This document shows positions 51,739 through 64,000 of a stretch of DNA of 64,000 bases, piece after piece; the first letter of the stretch is position 1, and the number at the start of each line of letters is the position of its first letter. Below the pieces are notes generated by a model, which was given only the letters and a program-made list of their open reading frames with translations, was not told the DNA's origin and ran no database searches. The stretch lies in assembly GCA_009741485.1 (NCBI GenBank), contig CM019218.1, positions 33,046,387 through 33,110,386 of the forward strand, read 5' to 3'. This DNA is from Malurus cyaneus samueli (lineage: Eukaryota; Chordata; Aves; Passeriformes; Maluridae). Both the position numbers and the translations under genes were made by a program.

Positions 51739-54569
51739 ATTGTCCTACAACCACACCCAGGAATGCAATGCATGCCAAAACTCCACAGTTGGTCACAGAC
51801 ATGGGCGCAAGAGGAATCACAATGTGCACTGAGTCATTTTCTCACCACTGGAATAATGCATTGAGGCGGGCTGGCTATAAATACCCAGAGCTGGAGATAC
51901 AGGAGGAGATCGGAGCCGTATGTGGGAGACCCAAACACTAATTACATGCCAAGCAACATTTCAGCAACACAAAATTAAGGAATAAGAGGAGATTCAGGAA
52001 ATGGCCTACTTTAATGCATGCAGCCTGCATGCTCAGAACTCTCATAAAAACAGAGCAACCAAGAAAAAAGGCTGGGGAAGAAATCAGAAGTATGGGCTAC
52101 AGAAAAATTCCCCTTGTATATTACATACCAGTGGATACAATCCTGTTATTGAATTTATTTTTTCTACATGAAACAAGTAAAATTTTGTGAAAAACCAGAT
52201 TAACTAGTGAGGCAAAAATCCCAAAAGATCTGACTGACCATGTAAACTAACATCACAGAACATGCCTAAAATTTTCACAAGCTTAAGATCATATTCACAG
52301 ATGAACATACATACGATCTGCTCCAGTTTTGGCAGTTGAATTGTCTTATTCCCATTTTTTTTTGGTTGTTTGTTTGATGGGGAGGGAAGGTCCTGCTTTA
52401 CTAAGATCATTTCTACTTTTCAAAATATTCTCTAAGGGTAAGTGTCTTCTCTACTAAAAAGGATTTTAAAGATTTTGTTACTGATACACTCCTCTTCTAG
52501 AAGCCACCTTGGACTTACAAAACAATATTTGAATAGAATAAAAAAATTATTTTATATTTCACAAGAGGGAAGACACTAAAAGCAAGCTTGTAAATTTTTT
52601 TCCTAAAGGAGTCGAGGGGTGGATGGTGCAGAACAGGACTATCTGACATACTAATTTCCCTGATGCTGGAAACAAGGTTAGAAAGCATTCCTAAAATATT
52701 TGATAGTCTTGAGGTTCACAGCAGGAGGCTGTATTTCCTGCTGGATAATAATATTGTGTTGCATGTAAAAACGGCTCTGTCAGTAAAATAAAACCAGCTT
52801 CAACATATGAAGCTCTCAGCAAAGCATCTCCTGTTTGAAGGGAGACTCCAGAAGGGACCCAGGGAATTGCAATACGCCAGCAAGAGGGATGACTGAACAC
52901 CTCTTTAACCAAAGCACTGCAGGTTGATGACCATCATGTGAAGTTAATCTGTGGTCACTCTGGTGTGATCACAAAACCAGAACCAAGGTCTCTGACTCTG
53001 ATTCTCCTTTATACAATTATTTTGGGAATGGGAAAGAAAAGAAACAATGTACTTTTTGTAGATACAGTTACCCAGAGATTACGGGAGCAGGCAATGTGTG
53101 TCAGTATTCCTGACTAAGTATTATGTTGCAGGTCTGAGAAGAAAAAATTACGGAAATAACAACTAAAACATGAATAAAAAGAAATTACATCATCACTGGC
53201 ACATTTATTGCAATGTGATACCTTACCCAGCTTTGACAGTGACTAATTACTGTCTGGCATCACAGAAGAAACAGATTTTGAGTAGAAGTCTGAATATTAA
53301 TAGCATCAGCTTAATGAGTATGATATTTAAAAACCAAATCCAAGCAAGACTCAAGTCTTCAAACCAGAGAAACATTTAAATTTATCTACTAAATACAATG
53401 TAAGAACACCAGTGTTTATTTATATTTACATTATAACACATTTTAAATGTTCAAATTTCAATGTATCAGTAACTGGTAACCTTTTCTGAAACTATTCTAA
53501 GTGGTTAAAGATTCTCCCTATGCACACAATTAGAAGGACTTTTTAAAGATCTCACTATAATTAAAGGTTTAGGTTGAGATGAGTTCAGAGAACTTGAAAA
53601 GAACTTCTACACAACATTCCCAGATACATTAGGACACACATTTAAAAAGGAATAAACTTCCTGAGGATGCCCTGCAATGAATTTATAAACTTCCACAGAA
53701 TCTCTCAAATTTTAAAAAACTCACAAAGGCTTAAGACAACAAGATGTGGTATTCAGTTTCTAAGAAATGATGGGGAAATTCACAAGCTTAGTCCAAGGAA
53801 TAAACAGATTACACAACCAGTCAAAGAAAGGAGAACTGACAGAGAATATAGTTGTATTTAATGCAAACAAAAGTGCTAACAAATACCTCCTTCAAAAATT
53901 TGAATCCAGTCCACTCAGGATTTCAAAACCACAAAACATTCATTTTTATCTACAATATTATTGGTTTCCATAGCACTTGACTTACCATTTGAAAAAAAAA
54001 AAAGGGCTGTTGTTTTAAGGACTCCACAGATTACTACCCACACAAACTTGGCCAGTTACACCACAGACAAAAAAAATCCAGGTGGTATAGCTCACCAAAA
54101 TTCAGAGCACAAAAAGGTAAAGTTGTGCTTGGGAGAGAGAGTAAGGCAAGAATGTAGCTGTGACACAGGCTTCGCTAGACACATGCTGCACTGAGACACT
54201 CCCTGCAAATTCTCTTCACCACCCACATCCCCTCACATTAGGCATCACAGAAGTGACACGCAACAGGAAGGGCCTGGGCAGCCTTAGTCCTGGGTCAGGT
54301 GCACTGATACACTTTGGGAATCCTAAACCAACTGCACGTGGCCTCAATGGCTGCATCCGGGGCTCCTAACTCGGATCTGTAAAACATTGCAGCATACATG
54401 AACCAAAGCCACCTTCAGCTGCCTTGTTCTGCACAGGTTCTGGTAGTACCTGCATCAGTTCTGAGACTCCAGAGCAAACATTTTCTAACAGACTACTACA
54501 GTCATAATACCTTATGATAACTATCAGAAGAAGCACTATATTCTGCTACAGGAACTAGCTCAGCTTACT

Positions 54570-54862
54570 GTGACTGTCATTTATTGCATTCCACCAGAGC
54601 AGCAACTCACACTATCTACATAAGATTAAAAATATAATCTAGTGAACCCCTTTTATTTTCCCCTGCAGTTAATGTGCTCATAAAGTCCATCCTTCTGTGA
54701 CAGAGAATGAAAGCTAGTGGTTTTTGGGAGGCAACAACAGTCCTCCACTTGGGTACTACAACTTCAGTGAAACCTTCAGCAACACCCTGCCTTTTCTCTA
54801 AAGCCTGGGCAATTTCATCAGTAGGGCGGGCCACTGGAGGTGCCTCATTTCCTCTGCATCTT
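54570..54862 (-). pseudogene. Possible decayed coding fragment or retrocopy, unidentified
   Basis: On the minus strand a frame starting near 54861 reads EAPPVARPTDEIAQALEKRQ and continues with GVAEGFTEVVVPKWRTVVAS for about 80 codons before a stop at 54616. Upstream of it an in-frame stop near 54870 and a second frame (AKRWINLEDAEE) suggest a frameshift. An AATAAA signal is present at 54585-54580 downstream. The composition (balanced charged and hydrophobic residues, few Cys/Leu-rich noise runs) looks more protein-like than other intronic frames. I do not recognise the protein, and chance is still possible. Confidence 0.25.
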
Positions 54863-55498
54863 CAAGGTTTATCCAACGTTTTGCCATTTCTACCTGTGCT
54901 CACTGATAACATATGAAAACTTGTAAAAAACAACTGAGAAGGTGCAGGGTGAGCTCCAGATCGAAACATTTGGATATGTACAGCGTGTAGTATGTTTAGT
55001 TCTACAAACTGAATTGAGTGTTATTTGTGAATCCTTCTTTAATTCATGGCATTCAGTTTGTCTTTATGACTGATAGAACTACTTTTCAGCATACACCTAT
55101 AAAAATAACTGTGCAGAGGCAGCATCCCAAGGTGTACTAATAAGACATTTACGGGCCTAGACAGCAGGAAGGAGCTTATTACTTAATGGAAGCACAGAAG
55201 CCTACAATTACACAGTTAAATCCCAGCATATGTTTTTTACAAGATTACAGCTGGAAAGGTCACCTGTCCTGAGACGGAAAGAAGCCAAAAGGCAGAGGAG
55301 AGATAAAGGCAGCCAGGAAGACATCCCAGAGTTTCTCCCTTCAACTTTGAATTACAGAAGTCACTGGTGGTTTTTATCCCTCCTCAACTCCCACAATACA
55401 TTCAGTCAACATGGCTTACCTAGTCAGTAAAGTCTAGAGCAAATATCCAGAATAAGTACCTTTGGAAAGGGGGTCTACAAATACTTAGAAATACTTCC

Positions 55499-55516
55499 TT
55501 TTTTTTTTTTTTTTTT
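55499..55516. repeat. Poly-T run (18 T)
   Basis: An uninterrupted run of T on the plus strand. It could be the tail of a minus-strand retrocopy, but no recognisable element adjoins it. Confidence 0.85.
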
Positions 55517-58500
55517 AGTATCAGAAAATATACTCCCTCAATTTGCCTATATATACCATGGTTGTTTGACAGTGGTATACGATAGCTTCTGCATTTTTGT
55601 CCGTTTTTCTTAAACAAGTTACTTATTTCTATCATACCAAGCACAAATTTACACGTGTACACTGGACTAAAAGCAGTGAATCATCACTCCCATTTATAAA
55701 GTAGAAGGGAACTTGATCAACCTGAAAAGATGCAGTTTGAATCCCAACCTGAAGTATACTGCAAAATTTACATACATGCAAATTGTGGTTGCCAAGGCTG
55801 GGGAGGAGGTGAAGTAGCAAGTATTCTTTCATTTGAGAGTCCAAAATTCTTGCAGTTACAGAATTTTAGTTGAGTTTTAGGCAACACTGTCCAACCACTT
55901 CCCAAAACCTGGGGCAGCAGAGGTAGTGACTTCAAGATGCTATATTTATAGCACACAGAACCCACATACAATTCTATAATTAAACACAAAATGCTATTAT
56001 GAACACAATGTCTCTGGCAACGTACCACATTCAGATGGACACTGAAATATCTTTTAGATAATTGAACTCAATCTAATCTGGAGTTGGTATTTCCTGGCCA
56101 ATGATGACTAACTCTTCTAAACCATCATTAAGTATCAGGAAATACCCACCCCCAACATCAATCACTATCTAAACATATACCAAAGTATCATGTTTTGAAC
56201 TACTTCACTCATAGACAAATATCCTATAGCAAAAGCAAGGGGAAGAAAAACCCTTTCCACCAGTCTTCAAGTAACCAAAGTACAAAATCAAGTCCTAATA
56301 ACAAAATGTGAGTTAAGAGCCAGACTTCCAGCTCACTTGTACAGTTTCACAGCATAACACTGGGCTCTTCCACAGTTAGCTCACTCCCTTCATTCATACA
56401 TAAAAATGCTACTGGAATTAAACTGATCCAAAGCACTACGATGCTTGGGATTAGGGCTTAGAGAAGCACTTGGACTAGTACTGCGTACTCTGCGGAGTGA
56501 GGACACCGGTCTTGTGCAGCTCTGCTGTGCCCTTCCCTCTCAGCTTCCCAGGTGCACTGCCCTGCTGCCCCCATCCATTCCAGTCCTCAGCAGCCCATGC
56601 AAAGAAGAGAAACAGACCAAAGAGCCTCTGTGCAAACTCCAGCCTAAAGGAGAATCCGTGCCTTTTCGTCACCATTTTCTGTTCCATTAAAAACAGCAGA
56701 GGAAAGAAAGGACTTCTTAGCTAAAAACAAAGAGGAAAAGAACCCATGGTAAGTGAAAAACAACATCACATTTATATTCAGGAAGGTTCAGGATCGGACA
56801 ATTGTTCTCTTCATTTCTGTAGAAACCAAAATTAAAAGCTCTCAGTAGGAAAGTCACAGTTCTAATCCCGTCTTCCCCATGTCTCAGAAGGTAGCAATTG
56901 AAAATTTCCATCACAGCAGTCAACACACCACTATGTAGTGAATATTAAATCTAACCCAAAGAGACTGTCATGATTTCCCCTCCTACCCTTTTCAATCTTT
57001 ATTTTTCCCCTTAAAGGGAAAAGACTTGCTTTACAACTGCCAGAAGTGCACCAAAACTATTTCTAATTTACTTGGAATTACAAAATAATTTCATCCCTGA
57101 TTAAATTGCTAGTTGCTATTAATTACTATTTTTCTGTTAGAATTCTACATACTTAGCTTAAGTTGGCATGTGATTTTCTGTAAGTCAACACTTTTTTATT
57201 AAATGCTAAAGTCCTATCAAGTAACAACACTTAAAATTTCTACCTTGAAGCAAATATACAGTTTTGTATCAAGAATGACTTTGTTTCAACAATCATTCTG
57301 GTGTGTAGAATCTACTGCCTGAATAAAGCACCATTTTTTTTTTTTTAATTTGAATATGAAAAATCAAACTTCTTATGAAAATTGATATTCATTCCCAACA
57401 CTCTTCCCAAAAGAGCTAACCACTTATCAAACTACATTAGATCTTCTGGCAGCTCTTTGAGATGTAATCAGAGATCAGACTTACATTCAGATCCTTGGGG
57501 GAAAAAAACACCACCACCACAACACAGAGCACACACGCACACAGAGTCCCCTTCATAATTTAATTTTAATTTACAAGGACAGCTCTTTTGCACTCATCTG
57601 AAAACATGTTACATGTCAGCAAAAAACTGGAATTCATTTTTGAAGAACACTTTCAGGACACACTTTTTGGACGAACACCCCCAAAAGCAGCATGCTACAC
57701 CTAAGAAAACACATTAAACTGCTGGTTCAGAATTTAGTTTGCAAGCCAGTGAGCAAATAAGCCCCATCTGCATTAGCTGGCATGATACCTCTTACATTCC
57801 TTCAGTCAAGTAGTTCTTGAAATGTTACCTCCATGCCACTGAAATTAAACTAGTGACATTTTTTTCAAACTGGGAAACTTACATAATCAGCAGCAACAGC
57901 ACAAGCAATCCAGAAGCAGCACTAACTTAACACCAACTCACAGTATTGTAAGGACAGAAGTCAGTTGCTACGCAGAAAAAAGTTCACATGAAAGCTTCCG
58001 GCCAAAAACAGCTTTAAACACCATTTTAAAAAATCCCTACCAACCCAGCCCTCCAATTCTACTATAAGTCAGTCTCTATCAATGTGAAGGATGTAAATTA
58101 AGAGTCATGATTTGAGGGGGGGAAAGAAAGGAAGAGAAAAAGGAAAACAAACCCAAAACCCTACCAAAATACCACCTCCACATTTATCTTGCTACTTAAT
58201 ACAGCTGTGTCACACGGAGTAGAACAGCCTGCTAAATGATATCTACAAAGCAAGGGTAGAGTTTTAAACTAACTAGCACAAAGGTCTGCAAGAAATTGAG
58301 TTATCATGAATTACTGCTTTGCACACAGTTCAGTTTACAACGTGGACTTTGTAAAGATTTGAGATTTTTCCTAGTGACGTGCTTCTGAGTACACAACAAT
58401 ATGAGGAAGTGCTGTAGCTAATATCCCTCTTCTCTGCAGACAATCACATATCAAAGGTGCATCATTGTTTAAAATGGCTCCAGTTCCAAAGGGTGAAGAT

Positions 58501-61500
58501 CTACTCCCTGTCCTGTCTTGACCTTAACGGAGGGACACACTGTCCACCAAAACATCCTCTCAGGAAAGCAGTAAGTAGTGTGCAAATTTGGAAATTAGGA
58601 CAATAAATACACTTTTGCTCGTTACTTATTTTGGCTTTCAAAAAAGTTATTGTCGAAGAACATAGACATTTTTCTAACCAAGCCTTGTCCACTCCAGAAA
58701 TCCTAATGAACATGTCCACTTGGCAGCTGCTGGGAATTAGGAACAATGTATTTGTAAAGCTCCCTGTGTGGTGCTCATGTGTGACAGTTGTCCTTTTTAC
58801 ATCCATTCTCTTTTAAAGTTACATGTTTCCAGAAACTGGTTTAGCAGAACAAAACTGCTATTAATTATTTGCTATTTCTTCCAATACAGACATTTGGAAT
58901 TTATGCGAGCATAGTCCAGGCCTGTTCACTAAGGAAACTGTATGCACCTATTTAGGAAAAAATGGGATGTTTACTGCTTTGGTTTTTTTTCTGTGTTTCC
59001 TGTTTTAGGACTGCATTCCCAAATCTGTGAGGAGAAGCCCATGACATAAGGAACAAGGTCAACAAGTATTTTAATCAGATTCATTTTCAGTATTTCTTAG
59101 GAGTGGCACCATGTCCTTACAGAACAAGCTATTTAGGTCAATAATAAACTGCAGGGCTCCTAAATAAAGTGGTAATATTTTACCTATTTCTCCCCTAAGT
59201 AAAATTACTGCTTCTTACTGGTCAAAAGGTCTTATCTTCTTAAGTACAAAACTAACAAAAAGATTGGCCCAGATTACTCAAACGACTACTTTAAATGTGG
59301 TTTTACTGTTTTTATAATCAGACTTTTATATTTAGCTACTAGTGCTCCCAATATGGAGCAATGATTTCTGCATTTTTCTTGAAGTTTATGTAAGTGGAGA
59401 GCACTGAGCAAATAAGCGACGTTATTTCAATCTTTTTTAGTAAAATGTCTACTGAAAACTATATAAAAGCTTAATTCAGGCTACAAACGCTAATAATGTT
59501 TACTGGAGGGAGACAGTTGGATAAGCCTGCTCTCACATTTAGTTCAATCCCTAAGTGTCAGCAATTAGCTTGCATCTCAAGATACTTGCATTGGAAACTG
59601 AGATGTGGCGGAAGATCAACCTGGTAAATGAGATCTCAAACACTTCATATTTTTTCCAGCTCAAGCTTTTCATACCTTAGACAAAATGCATTACCTCATC
59701 TTTTAACATCAGGTTAACAACTAAGAATTTTTGAGAGAGAGAATGTAATTTCAGGAAATAGCAAAGCAAACTGTGCAAGCAACATACAGCAAAACACAAA
59801 GCCAAGTCACAGAATCGAATTTGAGCCTGCATATATTAAAACCTAGTTCAAACACTGAAGCTCACTTTCATACTGTACTTTTCACACAACAACAAAGCAA
59901 ATCACACAATCCAGACTGAATAAATTACCTACAGATTGTAGTTACATTCCTCACAATGTACACACACCATTTTCTAAAAGGTAAAGCAAGATTTAGATCT
60001 CCATTCCTCAGGAACTAGAAGTATTGCTAAATTCAAAGACGCCATTTTAAATAGCAATTGAATATCTTTGTACATGGGAAAGATGTACATAAATGTATTT
60101 TTTTAGAAAGCATTGCTACATTACGAGCTGCTACTTGGGCTTTGTACAAATGTGCAGGAAAAAAATATCCTTTCTTCAAAGAGTTGTTACAGAACTGTTT
60201 TGTTTTCACTGTATTTTTACTGTTCAGCTTCAATTGAACTGAGCGACCTGTAAGTGCTAATGCTAGTTTTTGAGGTCCAACTTCAGACTGAGCAAAGTCT
60301 ATCAAAATATTTTAAACTCCTGGATTGCTTACCTGCCTGTAATGTTATGGTTCTCATATTACTGTGCCATAATTACTTCTATTTAAAATGAGAAACCAAC
60401 TCTTTAAATACTTATTGTCACTTCAAGATCTTCAACAAACTACACTGCAGTAATGCAACTGTACACATCAGGGGCCTGACTGCCATCTCTTTAAAAAAGA
60501 TCATCTCTATTTAATTCCTGCTTGGATCTAGACATCTGGAAACAAGTATATACATGAAGTAGAACCACACAGCTGCAACTGTATAAATATTTTTCTTACC
60601 AATTCCCTGCCAAGAGCATCTCAAAATTGTAAGATCAATTTCACAGACAAGAAATAAAACTAAGGTCACACAAGCAGAAAAGCTTTTAGAATTTGGGTAC
60701 TCATATTTGGTGTGAGTGATATTCCAGGGCAACATACAATTTCATCTTGGAGCACATTTTCCAGATTTTGTTTCCTATGAACTTCTGGGTTGGAGCTGGT
60801 GTCTCAAACTGGCATAATGATTATCACCGATTTTATCATAAGAATTTCTGGCATCCACTTCAAATAACAATACAGCAGACAGCACACATTCCAGCTTGCA
60901 TTATTAGGATTAAAACAGGAACCCCTTTCTATTGATATATTCATTCCAACAAGGGTTATCTAAGCAATTGCCAAGCTGATTGCAGCTGATTACGGTATGA
61001 TGATGCATAGACACTTAGGTATACTTGTCAGCTGAAAATGCTGCAGCAAATTTAAGTCTTCAGAGGTTTGATTTATAAATAAGCTTCAGAATGCTCCTTT
61101 GATATACCATGATATCTTGGAACACATAAAGCATCTGGAACAGTATTTCTAGATTCAGAACTCTAGGAGAGATGATTGTTTTTTTGTTCACCTCCAGTTT
61201 TCCTCCTGAAGTTTGTGAACTATTATGTTTCTAAGCCTACAGAGCTGATGCTTTTCACTCCTTTCAAAAAACAGTAGTCACATTACAGTTTCACTTCATA
61301 ATGTTTATGAAAACCTTCCAGAATTCACACAACTCCTACTTACTGTGCAAGTTCGGCCATGACAATCGATACAGGCGATCTTCATCAAATCCTTCTTTTG
61401 GATTCCAGTTTCTTGTATAAAATTCATTATATGGCATCACACAACATGCTTAATATACACCACCAACATTCTTATTAAAGCTATTTTGGTCACCACAAAC

Positions 61501-62179
61501 ATAGACAATTTAAGAGTCTATTCCAAATCTTTATCCCCAAAGGTTTTGTCTCTTCACAACCTACTTCTTTCCAACCATTAACTGCAGATAAAACATTTCA
61601 AAATATGAGAACTGTGAACAAAATCTTGAAAGAGAGGTGCTTAAGCAAACAATCATGTGAAGTGACAATATTTGTTCTGAAGACTTAAGGACAGCTGGAC
61701 AAGATGTTGCATTTTCGCAAAGAAGTAACTTACAAACCACATGAACTTGTGGCAGAAGGGCTGACTGTACAGACTGTGGGTTCAGCAACACAGGGCTAGA
61801 CAGCAGAAACCCTGCAAATTTGTAAGGGGCAAACCTTTATATAAGCTGTGATTAAAACCACTTTCACATTCCTTGCTTCACTGAACTCTAACATCAAGGA
61901 ATATTCAAGTAATAGTCCAGAGCTGTGAAATCACCTCGTCAACACTTCAAGTATCCTTAAAATAATTGTTTTCATTTTGTTATCACAGTCTTCTCTAGGA
62001 CTTTGATAGTTCTCTCCAAACAGTTTTTGCGTATTTTAGTCTGATCACCACATGTAAATGGCAGTATGCTGCTCAGGGCAGAGTACAAGCAGTCTGCCAG
62101 CAGCTGGCAGTGGTGCAAGCAGTGCAGTACAGGGATGGTGGACACAGAACGCAGATACCCTTCTAGCACATTTACTTGC

Positions 62180-63165
62180 TAAACATTTTTGAACATGACA
62201 TTCCTGTCACCCCATGTCTTCAGCCTGTCAAGGTCCCTCTGAACGGCAGCTCAGCTGTCTGTTGCATCATCCGCTCCTCCCAATTTTGCATGATCTGTGA
62301 ACTTGCTGAGGGTGCACATTATCCCATCACTCAGGTATTAATGAAGACAAACAGCCCAGGTGCTACTATCAACCCCTACGGCACACCAGTACTAACTGGC
62401 CTACAGCTGGACTTTGTGTCACCACTCACAACCCTGTGAGCAGAGCATTTCAGCCAACTCACAATCCCTTTCCCTGTCTACTTAGCTAGATCAGATGGCA
62501 TCATCTAGATAGTCAATGAGGGTATTAAGGGAGAAAATCACAAAAGCACCGTTAAAGTCAAACTTCTCTTTTCTCCTCCACCAACCCAGTCATTTTGTCA
62601 CAGAGGGCTGACAGGTTGGTCGAGCATGATTTCCTCTTCTTAAAAATACAATAACTATTGCTAATCATCTTCTTGTCCTTCTTATGTTTGGAAATGGCTT
62701 CCCAGGAGAATTTGCTCCTTCATCTTTCCAGGCAGTACGCAAATCCTCAGACCTTCCTGCACTTCTCGGAGGCAAGAGCAACACTTGCATTCTTCCAGTC
62801 TTCAAGAACAGTCTTCTACTATCTCAAACTTTCAAAAACAATTCAGAGTGGTTTTGCTGTAATATCAGCTCTCCCTCCCACCACTCATAGGTGCATTCTA
62901 TCAGTTCCCCTGGACTTCCTTATAGCAAACTTTTTTAAATGTTCCCTTACTTGGTCCTTCTCTACTGAGACAAAATCTTCGTAACTTAAGACTTTCCCAC
63001 TAGTCTCCAAAGCCTGGGACTTCAGATTTCAAATTCCACCAATAAAGACCAAAGTAAAAAAGACATCTAGTTCTCAGCTTCTTCCATGTTTTCCCTAATC
63101 TCCCTCTGGCTGTTGATGTATTTGCAGAAGTCCTTGTTGCTGCTCTTCATGTCCCTAAACATTTA
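62180..63165 (-). mobile_element. Decayed CR1 LINE fragment, reverse-transcriptase region of ORF2
   Basis: Read on the minus strand from 63165 to 62180, the sequence passes through CR1 ORF2 landmarks in order: a YINSQR motif (near 63120), a region equivalent to the RT fingers/palm with many frameshifts, then EES..TNLSAL (near 62630). Next come a SWL segment followed by a degraded GVPQG-type motif (near 62380), then CTLSKF and AKLGGADDATDS (near 62310-62260), and RDLDRL (near 62235). Stops and frameshifts are frequent, so it is non-functional. The order and orientation are consistent with a single insertion, with no 3' tail visible at its left end. Edges are approximate. Confidence 0.8.
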
Positions 63166-64000
63166 CCTGAAAACTGAGGTTCAAAGCCAACCCCAGTCAT
63201 ATTATTTTCTACATTCCATTCTTCAGGCATACACAAGAGGTGCAGTTAAGTTCAGATGCAAGAAAGGGCAAAGTAAGGGAAAACCCACTTCTTGAAAAGC
63301 TTCTAAGGCCTATTCAAACTTAACCATTGTGATACAGTAAAAACAAAACAAGGAAAACATAACCAACGCCAAACTGCCTCTCTACTCTGTTTAACCTTAT
63401 GACACAAGTATCGTGCTAATGATGGCTAAGCTTGCTCCTGCAGGCAAAAATAGAGCCTGAATGACAGATGTGATAGACTCTGGAATGAGCGTGATTAGGC
63501 AGCGACACAGCTGTCTTCCCAACAGTAGCACAACCTTCCTGTTTATAACTGTGATGAAAGTGAATTGTTACTTTCAGGAAATCTAAATGATGCATCCTGG
63601 TGGTTATGTATTCCATGTTTTACATTATACAGCTCTTTCATCTCACATACTAACCCATACCTCACGGCCTGCCCTGCATTTCTAGGGCAAGGCAACATCA
63701 AACATATGTGAAGAGGTGAAGTGTTATTAAACAACTCACTGGCTTTGGACAGTATGCATTAAAGGTCTCTGACTACATGGCAAATGCCTGAGCTACCAAC
63801 AAGCACACACTAAAGCCAGCTTTATGCCACAGGATAGTGAATGCTGCACTCACACACAGAGGGTGGTAAGAGCAGTTCTGAGAACTGGAACCGTACTTTA
63901 GGGCAATAGGCTGATTCAAACAAACTGTCCGAAACAAACAGCAGCAGTAAAAACTGTAGAGAAATAGAGACTAGCTGATATTAACAGCTTGACATCTGCC

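Larger units (their letters stand above)
33361..64000 (-). other. NUMB: NUMB 5' intron region (at least 30.6 kb, runs off right edge)
   Basis: The ATG exon has a normal 3' splice site, so at least one untranslated exon lies upstream. No coding exon of another gene, CpG-rich promoter or recognisable 5' UTR exon is seen through to 64000. Long first introns are typical of NUMB. The region contains the LTR, SINE and CR1 copies listed separately, short duplications and hairpins. Between them (33361-35437, 36002-49591, 49725-62179, 63166-64000) I see unique AT-rich sequence. There is one unresolved base (n) at 43633. Confidence 0.7.

Noticed and set aside
51735..51941. Short plus-strand frame next to a TATAAATA motif, as a possible small gene
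   Set aside because: The TATA-like motif lies inside the frame, not upstream of it, and the product is unrecognised.

Overview
This window is vertebrate nuclear DNA, almost certainly from a bird and probably a songbird (passerine). It contains a single recognisable protein-coding gene, NUMB, the endocytic adaptor and cell-fate determinant that antagonises Notch. NUMB lies on the minus strand, so the protein reads from right (position 33342, start codon) to left (position 1). The window edge cuts the last coding exon about a dozen codons before the usual NUMB C-terminus. Ten coding exons can be placed to the base. All have GT donors and AG acceptors, and their phases fit together to give an uninterrupted frame of 645 codons in the longest form.

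Layout: 1-686 terminal coding exon (partial); 1706-1849 the 144-nt cassette exon of the proline-rich region; 2674-2823, 4581-4883 and 7042-7243 middle exons; 8690-8830, 10680-10754, 16054-16086 (the 33-nt PTB cassette exon), 21291-21365 and 33217-33360 the PTB-domain exons, the last carrying the ATG. Everything from 33361 to 64000 looks like the 5' intron (or several introns separated by untranslated exons I cannot recognise). No promoter or CpG island is visible, so the transcription start is probably beyond the right edge.

The lineage call rests on the mobile elements in that long 5' intron: an avian endogenous-retrovirus LTR (35438-36001, plus strand); a short composite of a tRNA-Ile-like head and a CR1-like tail (about 49592-49724), the structure described for a songbird SINE family; and about 1 kb of decayed CR1 LINE reverse-transcriptase sequence on the minus strand (about 62180-63165). 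The remaining intron is AT-rich, stop-dense sequence with a few short tandem duplications, homopolymers and perfect hairpins.

Both cassette exons are multiples of three and flanked by matching intron phases. The locus can therefore encode the four classical Numb isoforms (PTB long/short by PRR long/short). I found no novel multi-gene system. The items most worth a second look are the SINE, the isoform architecture, and a small decayed coding-like fragment near 54.6-54.9 kb.
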